64,000 bases of DNA from Mercenaria mercenaria (Eukaryota > Mollusca > Bivalvia > Venerida > Veneridae), in the NCBI RefSeq assembly GCF_021730395.1, contig NC_069371.1, positions 70,710,001 to 70,774,000 of the forward strand, written 5' to 3'. Under the pieces are notes generated by a model. The model was not told where the DNA came from. It saw only the letters and a program-made list of their open reading frames with translations, and did no database searches. Shown piece by piece: positions 58,170 through 64,000 of the stretch. Positions within the stretch are counted from its first letter, which is position 1, and each line of letters opens with the position of its first letter. Both the position numbers and the translations under genes were made by a program.

Positions 58170-58405
58170 ATCTAAAAGAAATCTGCTTATTATCCTTCTT
58201 TTTTTTTACAGAAGTACAAAATGCTGAAATTATATTAAAATGGCCTGGTTTCTACTGTCATAAAAGATAATAAAATATTTCATGTATTAATCATAATTCG
58301 CATGCATGTCATATATACTGCGCTTTTATTTATACAAATGATTTTACAGCCGCTGCAAGACATTCAGTGGACATTTTTATGTCAATTCTAAGATGAGGCA
58401 AAGAT
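58170..58405. other. 5' non-coding intron of SCP E
   Basis: A TTTCTTTTAG acceptor lies 9 bases upstream of the ATG, so a non-coding exon should lie further upstream, as in A and B. A possible donor (aaag|gtaatt) is at about 59155-59161. The promoter itself was not identified. Confidence 0.4.
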
Positions 58406-58410
58406 GAAAA

Positions 58411-58645
58411 GAGTCGCGTCATGAGAAAACCAACATATTGGCTTTGCGACCAGCATGGATCCTGACCATCCTGCGCATTCGCGCAGTCTGATCAGGATCC
58501 ATTCTGTTCGCTTTTAAAGCCTATAACAATTAGAGAAACCGTTAGCGAACAGCATGGATCCTGACCAGACTGCGCGGATACGCAGGCTGGGCTAGATCCA
58601 TGCTTGTCGCAAAACCACTATGTTGGTTTTCACATGGCGTGGCTC
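58411..58645. repeat. Palindromic MITE, CAGCATGGATCC type, copy 3
   Basis: The ends gagtcgcgtcatgag and cacatggcgtggctc are slightly worn. The arms hold gaccagcatggatcctgacc, cgcgcagtctgatcaggatc and complements. At about 235 bp it is full-length like copy 1. It lies in the presumed 5' UTR intron of SCP E. Confidence 0.88.
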
Positions 58646-58649
58646 AAAA

Positions 58650-59340
58650 GGTCATCATATCTGCATTTTATATGGCAGAAGAATTTTACATTAACACTTT
58701 ACAATAAATTACAGAGGCGTATAACACCTACTGATCGAATAGATATGATGTTTTCGCTGAAACATTTAAAGACATTTTATTGCACTAAGAAAGTATAAAT
58801 GACTAATAATTTTTTTAGAAAGGTATGTGAATCTTTTAACAGATAAAACAACGGAAACAAGATTATACACAAAAATAATATTGTATGTTAAACACGTAAA
58901 CCTAATTCTTTGAGAACATTTTAGGGCATATTTAATAGTAAAATTTACATCTGTTTAAAATATTTTGATATAATGTCTGAAGAATAGGTGGCTTTAAATA
59001 AAATGACTTTATTATTTATTATTATAATTATTATTATTATTTGTTTAGGATCAAAATATTTTATAGAAGCATTTTGAGGCAGTCATAAAACGCATTTAAT
59101 TATATGTCCCTATTAAATTGCAGCTCAGTTCCTTTTAAAAACATATTTAAAAATTACCTTTAAACAAAGTATCCTGCAAGACTCTGCAGCCGCAAAGATT
59201 GTTATTTGTCTGAATTCAATGCACAATGTGTGACTATTCACGTGTGCTTTTAAGATTTATTGTTCAAGATAAAGATGTTAATTCGAATAGTATAAACTTT
59301 AAGACGTAATACAGATAGTTCAATGTCAATACATGTTATT
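58650..59340. other. Upstream region of SCP E, unassigned
   Basis: AT-rich, with an (att)n microsatellite near 59010-59042. It probably contains the promoter of gene E but I cannot point to it. Confidence 0.4.
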
Positions 59341-59349
59341 GTATAATTG

Positions 59350-59602
59350 CCTCACGCCGGCACAGTTATAGGTCATATGGCGACTTTCCAGCTTGTTGTG
59401 GTCGAAGAAGACCCCAGGTACCGATCCTGGCTTTATGTCATCACGGGCTGGCCCCTAGGTAGAACTACCGACCTTCCGTCAGGCAGCTGGATTGCTTTCT
59501 TGCATGAAGGATTCTAACCACCAGGTAAGACACGAACCTAAATCGATGAGGGGCAAGTGATTTGAAGTCAGCGACCTTAACCACTTGGTCACGGAGCCCC
59601 CT
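59350..59602 (-). repeat. tRNA-derived SINE, clam type 1, minus strand
   Basis: On the minus strand it has head gctccgtgaccaagtggtta, then gcccctcatcgatttaggtt, gcagctggattgctt-like body phrases, a gtcttcttcgac block, and end cgccatatgacctataactg. It is the most complete member of the type 1 family in the window. Confidence 0.85.
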
Positions 59603-59959
59603 TCAGTAACATGAAAAGTGATATTACAATATGTCATTAATATTTCCATTGCAAAGAATAAATATGATAAAACTTATATAAATAAAATATAATTATAATA
59701 CGTGTTTTATATATCGGAATATGTTCCTCATGCTCAGTGTTTTGTGATTTAAAACAACAGTAACGCCCAGTGGGTATACTTGGAAAGAAAGAAAGTTTAA
59801 GCTAAACGGTGAATTGGAAAGCATTTCCGTGCAACATAATTTAAAATTATTTCTAAGGCCCTAACATGACAACTTATTTGCAGTTACACCATTAGTATAT
59901 TAAAAAGATCGGAATCTTTTGAAGAATTCAGTATCTAAAATTCATTATGCATTAAAGAA

Positions 59960-60095
59960 GACTATAGTGTCGATCCCCAGGAGAACTATTGCCCTCCATG
60001 ACTATGTAACAGACGACAATCGGAAATTCAATTCGTCTGCTGCCTAATTTATGTGAGGAATTTGTTAATTACTTGCGCAGCAGAACGGCACTACG
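59960..60095 (+). repeat. Worn tRNA-derived SINE, clam type 2
   Basis: It has cgatccccaggagaac in the B-box position, then a diverged body and tgtgaggaatttgttaatta followed by cttgcgcagcagaac, matching ggggaagttggcaattactt and gcggagaacagg of the 36051 copy. Confidence 0.55.
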
Positions 60096-60099
60096 CTGA

Positions 60100-61490
60100 A
60101 TTCCGTTTTATTAGGAAATCGATTCAAATTCGCAAATCAACGAAAATCGGATAAATTCCACAACGGTAACATGCGAGATACCAAAGGGTACAGTAACTAC
60201 ACTATTGAATAGAAAAGTGTCCTTCCTGCACGTACACTGAGCGTATAGCTTCCTTGTGTAAAGGCATCTGCACAGTTTGTCGAACAGCAACAATATATGC
60301 AAAGTAGTGGCCGGTGGGTTGCTTGTATGCCATATCAAATAGAAAAATCCTAGCTTTAAATCTTAAATTTACATGGGATGGTGTTGGAATGTGATCTGCA
60401 TAAACTAAATGAAAACAAAGGAGTCAACATGAGTTATTTCCCATCCAGAAAGATCATGTACCTGGCGAACATAAGATATTTAGCGGTCGTGAAGTAATCT
60501 GACAGCTGCAAGATTTCGAAATGACATAGAATCTATGACAAGTTAAATATGCAGGATGTAACATCTTGACATTTACTACAACGTGCGTGAGCAAGAAAAT
60601 AAAGACAAAACCCATGTTTGAGGGCAGACCGATTTCCAATTTAGGCAGTGCCTTATCTAATATTAGAATACATAAAATAGTTCCCTCAATTGCGTTCTTC
60701 ACAGTGGCGATTAACTCTGCATTCGAGGAGGTATGAACTAATTCATCCAATCGTAGAACATCACAGACGTATTAACAAAGGTGACAAGCAGCTGGTCATT
60801 TAGAACATATGTTTCTGATTAACATCTAACCAATAGTTTAGACGTCGTTGATGCTTTTCTTTCTGTCCCGCGCAAATAAATGCTACTCGGGAGGTGCGTT
60901 TCTATGTAAAAGTATTTGTATATAGTTCATTTTTACGTGAGCTGTTCTGGTCCAGACGTCTGACAAACGTTAGATTTGTCTAATTTAGCCTCTGTACAAC
61001 TCGGTCCGTCCAGAATGGTCATTTTTACGAAAATATTTTATCTGAAAAAAAAAAAAACCGAAAAAAAACAAAAAAAAACAAAACAACAACAACAAAACAA
61101 ACAAGAGTTTTTCAAATCATCGGAGTTTTAGCACCTGCATTTCTGTTTAACTAGCTAACGTACTGCAATTAGCCCAAATAGACTCTTTGTAAACGAAAGT
61201 TGTTTGCCTCGGTTTATGTACGAAACTGTATGTTTCGACATTGATTATAGCTACAAGTCATTAAAAGTTTAATAAGACTTTATGTGTGAATATCATAGAG
61301 AGGACACCTGACTAGCTTTTACAAAAATAGTAAATATCGCTGGAAGCGGGAGAAGCAGGTGAAACATAAGGTTATTGTTAATGGAGTTTTTCCTCTTTAA
61401 CAACCCGACGAATGCAACTCCATTAATAAAATTACTAGAGATGTTTAACTGATATTATAACACAATACATTGCGTATATATACATTGTAT
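60100..61490. other. Unassigned sequence between SINEs and block D
   Basis: The minus-strand frame 60454-60750 (98 codons from ATG, one hydrophobic stretch GFVFIFLLTHVVVNV) shows no family resemblance or splice support, so it is not called. A/C-rich runs near 61045-61100 look like a decayed poly(A)/(AAC)n tract. Confidence 0.4.
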
Positions 61491-61765
61491 CTATATGACC
61501 TATTACTGTGCCGGTGCGATGTTAAACCCAACAAAACGAATGAATCAAAACATTAAAGATAATCAGCATTTTAAATAGGTTCCGTTGCGATCAGAAAATA
61601 CAATAATTTGCTATCAGAAATACAGTACTTTCTGAACAGTTCTAGCTCGCAGTAAATACATTTCTTCTTAGGGGTGAGCAAATGTCATTATATCAGTCTG
61701 TTATCAAATTAACGAAATGATAACATAGCACAATAAATAAGAGACATTCGTCCTAATAAAATAAC

Positions 61766-61834
61766 ATACCATTTTCGAACGCATCCTTTACAATATCTTT
61801 AACAGAAGAGTGATCGCCTGTTGTGAACTGAACC
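61766..61834 (-). pseudogene. SCP copy D, last part of exon 2 only
   Basis: Encodes VQFTTGDHSSVKDIVKDAFENGM before running to a stop. It is cut at the same base as copy C by the same SINE. It keeps K where C has N in VKDAFENG, i.e. D is closer to the intact genes at that site. Confidence 0.85.
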
Positions 61835-62056
61835 GAGCGCAGATCTACGGATCGCCGGGTCGCGAGCTCGATCCCCCGGCGGGGTGTATTTTATTGACTA
61901 TTTTATAAAAGACATTGTGTCTGACATCATTCGTCCTCCACCTCTGATTCATGCGGGGAAGTTTGCATTTACTTGCGGAGAACAGGTTTGAATTGTCCAC
62001 CCTTACATAACCGAAATACTGTTGAAAAACCGCGCTAAACCAAAAACAAACGAATC
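61835..62056 (+). repeat. tRNA-derived SINE, clam type 2, abutting SCP D
   Basis: Same truncated SINE as 51327-51548, with a handful of substitutions (for example gagctcgatcccc in the B box). Confidence 0.85.
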
Positions 62057-62094
62057 GTAATTTAAAATATGGGGTTCTAATTTAATATATCTGA

Positions 62095-62345
62095 TTGCAG
62101 GACAAGGGAGGTGTTAGGAAATCTTTATTAACAGTCGCCATTACTTCGGTGTCTAGACTAGCTATAAGACTCTATCACTGGTTGTAGGTGCAAACTGGAA
62201 TATACGGCTCAAGGGTAACTGTTTACAGCAGTAACGAGACTCTGAAAAAACTATTTATATTTTAAAACAGGCGCGTGTCAAAGAAATCTACCCTATTAAT
62301 GGTTCCTAGATCTTGTGAAGGAAAATAAATATTCTTAGGCTATTT
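62095..62345 (+). mobile_element. Fossil retroelement fragment (block D copy)
   Basis: The duplicate of the RNase H-like remnant at 51580-51850. Broken; no terminal repeats seen. Confidence 0.45.
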
Positions 62346-63488
62346 AATTAAAAACTATTTATCATATCAATGTACTTCATTTTAGACATAAAATATAACA
62401 GCTTTGAATACGTTCTTAAGGTCCCTGTTTCTTTCTTTTAAAGTAGTACATCAAACTCATGCCGAATAAAAAAGACAATGATCATCTTAAACACATGTAT
62501 TACGCTTATTTGACAAAAAGTATTGACTCGAGATATAGGGTGTTATTCAACGTGATAAGGTGAAGGTCAAAATAAATATTTAGTACTTCTTTTTCAGTTT
62601 TATTTAGTATTAATAATCGTTTGAATACAAAAAGAACATTTAGGTTCAAATTCAATTTGCTTGAAGTTGATCCTTCAGTTGATCCTGCAATAGATTAGTA
62701 AACAAACTTATTTTCTAAAGCGGCACAGGTTTGACAATCCCTTCAGTAAATATGTTTCTCTAAAGCTTTTAAAGTTTGAATGTAAGTCCGCTGACTTGCA
62801 TTATTCAATCAAAAGTCTTCTCTGTATTGACTTGCAAGGTGCTACCAGTTTATTATAGCTCGTTTGCGAATTTTTTGAATGACTGTATTGTTCGCTTTAT
62901 ATGAAAAAGAGCGCTAGTATAATCTGAGAAGGTGTAGCCGGGACCACATTAGAGCCATAACCGAAACATTGGGATTGAGCGGATTTAATCTTAACCAGTA
63001 ATTACTGTGCCTCAAAGAATCGGATTATTCCAGTCTTCTTTGTCCAGGTATTGCGCTTAGAGCTGCTGGTTAGCGGCAAGTGTATGGGGAATTTTAACTA
63101 GCGCCTGGTGTGGTACTATACCAGATCACAAATATATCTAACGTACGTTGTTTTGTAGGTATTTTAAGGTACTAGTATTTAAAAAAGAAAAATGGAACAG
63201 CGCTATTGTGGCACCAGACAGTACCCAAGCAATCTGTGTAAGACTTGTATTACGAAACAGTTCAATCAAACGTCCCCATTTCAATAATCAAATTTTATAT
63301 CTCACATTTGTTTTACCACCATTTACAATTCAATGTCAGGAACACTACTTTCAGACCTTACTTTAGTTCATGACTATTACGTTACTACTACTCTAAAGTG
63401 AATTTGAACGTAGCTTAGATCTTAAGGTCAACAGAAATATTAAATAAGATTTGCAAAAGTTTCCGCAAAAGTCAATATTTTTGTAAAC

Positions 63489-63547
63489 GTGAGTGAGTGA
63501 GTTGGGTTTTTCGGCGAACCGACACAAAATGGTCATATATCGCCGAC
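63489..63547 (+). repeat. 59-bp TGAGTGAG module (block D copy)
   Basis: Flanked by tttgtaaac at 63480-63488 and 63548-63556. It was inherited with the block duplication, not an independent insertion. Confidence 0.85.
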
Positions 63548-64000
63548 TTTGTAAACGTAAAACAAGACAAAAGGTGTGTGGTAACAATATTTGTTTTACA
63601 TAATTTGTTTACAGATGGCATATTCTTATATTCTATGGATATTGTGGCCGATTGAACAATAATCAAGCGGCAAAAATCACATTTTAACATGTATCTGTAC
63701 AATAATTTTTTATTTGTATGTTTGTCCATTTATTTAATAGGTTTCAAACATAGCATTCTGCAGATACCGCCTAACGTGGTTCACAATAAATATAATATTT
63801 AAACTTTTCGACGGTTTTAGAGTACAGCTGATAAAGGATATTAGACTGCATTGCAAATTTCATGGCCTAACTTTCTCAAGACAGTTCCAATGCTACGGAT
63901 TAATGTTCTTGAACTCTTTTTATTTTCATAGTTATTTTTTCTTTCGAAGATTTACGTACCCTATCAATTTATTTACGCTAGATTTATGATGTTGCCCTAA

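Larger units (their letters stand above)
61493..64000. repeat. Block D: second copy of the 51-53.7 kb segment
   Basis: From the 3' end of a type 1 SINE (tatgacctattactgtgccg) to the window edge this repeats 50990-53670 with high identity: SCP remnant, type 2 SINE, retroelement scrap, SCP upstream flank and 59-bp module, in the same order. Differences include the absence of the palindromic MITE present in C at 51983. The duplication continues beyond 64000. Confidence 0.92.

Noticed and set aside
60454-60750. 98-codon minus-strand frame starting MDELVHTSSNAEL with a hydrophobic stretch
   Set aside because: It has an ATG and a tolerable composition but no recognised family, no clear splice sites and no duplicate to test conservation. 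I could not support a gene.

Overview
This is a eukaryotic, AT-rich, repeat-dense window. It probably comes from a heterodont bivalve, most likely a venerid clam. Three things point there: the only recognisable genes encode sarcoplasmic calcium-binding proteins (SCPs) that read like bivalve muscle SCPs; the genes have short exons and long AT-rich introns; and the SINE and palindromic repeat families look like ones I associate with clam genomes. The species call is inference. No bacterial-style operon, CRISPR array or prokaryotic signal is present.

The genes form one SCP paralogue cluster on the minus strand. Copy A (13069-14596) and copy E (57021-58164) are compact and intact. Copy B has exon 2 at 20642-21083 and exon 1 at 46891-46991. 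All three share the same build: a 101-bp first coding exon ending in phase 2, a 442-bp second coding exon, 180 residues in total, and a splice acceptor just upstream of the ATG that implies a non-coding first exon. A and B also share a TATA box and flanking sequence, so they are copies of one block of about 6.5-7 kb. C (51264-51326) and D (61766-61834) keep only the last ~22 codons of exon 2, cut off by the same SINE; they lie in a second, younger duplication (about 50990-53670 and 61490 to past the window end). F (54715-55190) is a decayed SCP exon 2.

The main structural surprise is in the intron of copy B. Aligned by eye to copy A, that intron is interrupted at one point by a 24.3-kb segment (21634-45942). 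Its two ends are 30-bp inverted repeats with one mismatch, it is flanked by a 4-bp direct repeat (attt), and a GTGCTAAGTGACA-like motif recurs in both orientations near both ends. This is the layout of one very large DNA transposon or a composite of it. No transposase is recognisable inside. Later insertions sit within it: SINEs, palindromic elements, a CTAAATGCC-rich cluster and two inverted GGGATCCC-rich arrays.

Layout by region. 1-11.5 kb: a SINE, a dead mariner-like transposon, an ATCGGGCC-rich element, a 5'-truncated L2-like LINE, two tRNA-headed SINE modules, then a quiet AT-rich stretch. 11.5-18.1 kb: SCP block A. 17.9-19.1 kb: palindromic elements. 19.3-50.8 kb: SCP block B, expanded by the 24.3-kb insertion and a 520-bp inverted-repeat element. 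51-54 kb: block C. 54.7-58.7 kb: pseudogene F and gene E. 59-61.4 kb: SINEs and unassigned sequence. 61.5-64 kb: block D. Because paralogous blocks give natural empty sites, several insertions here can be read to the base with their target duplications. All alignments were done by eye.
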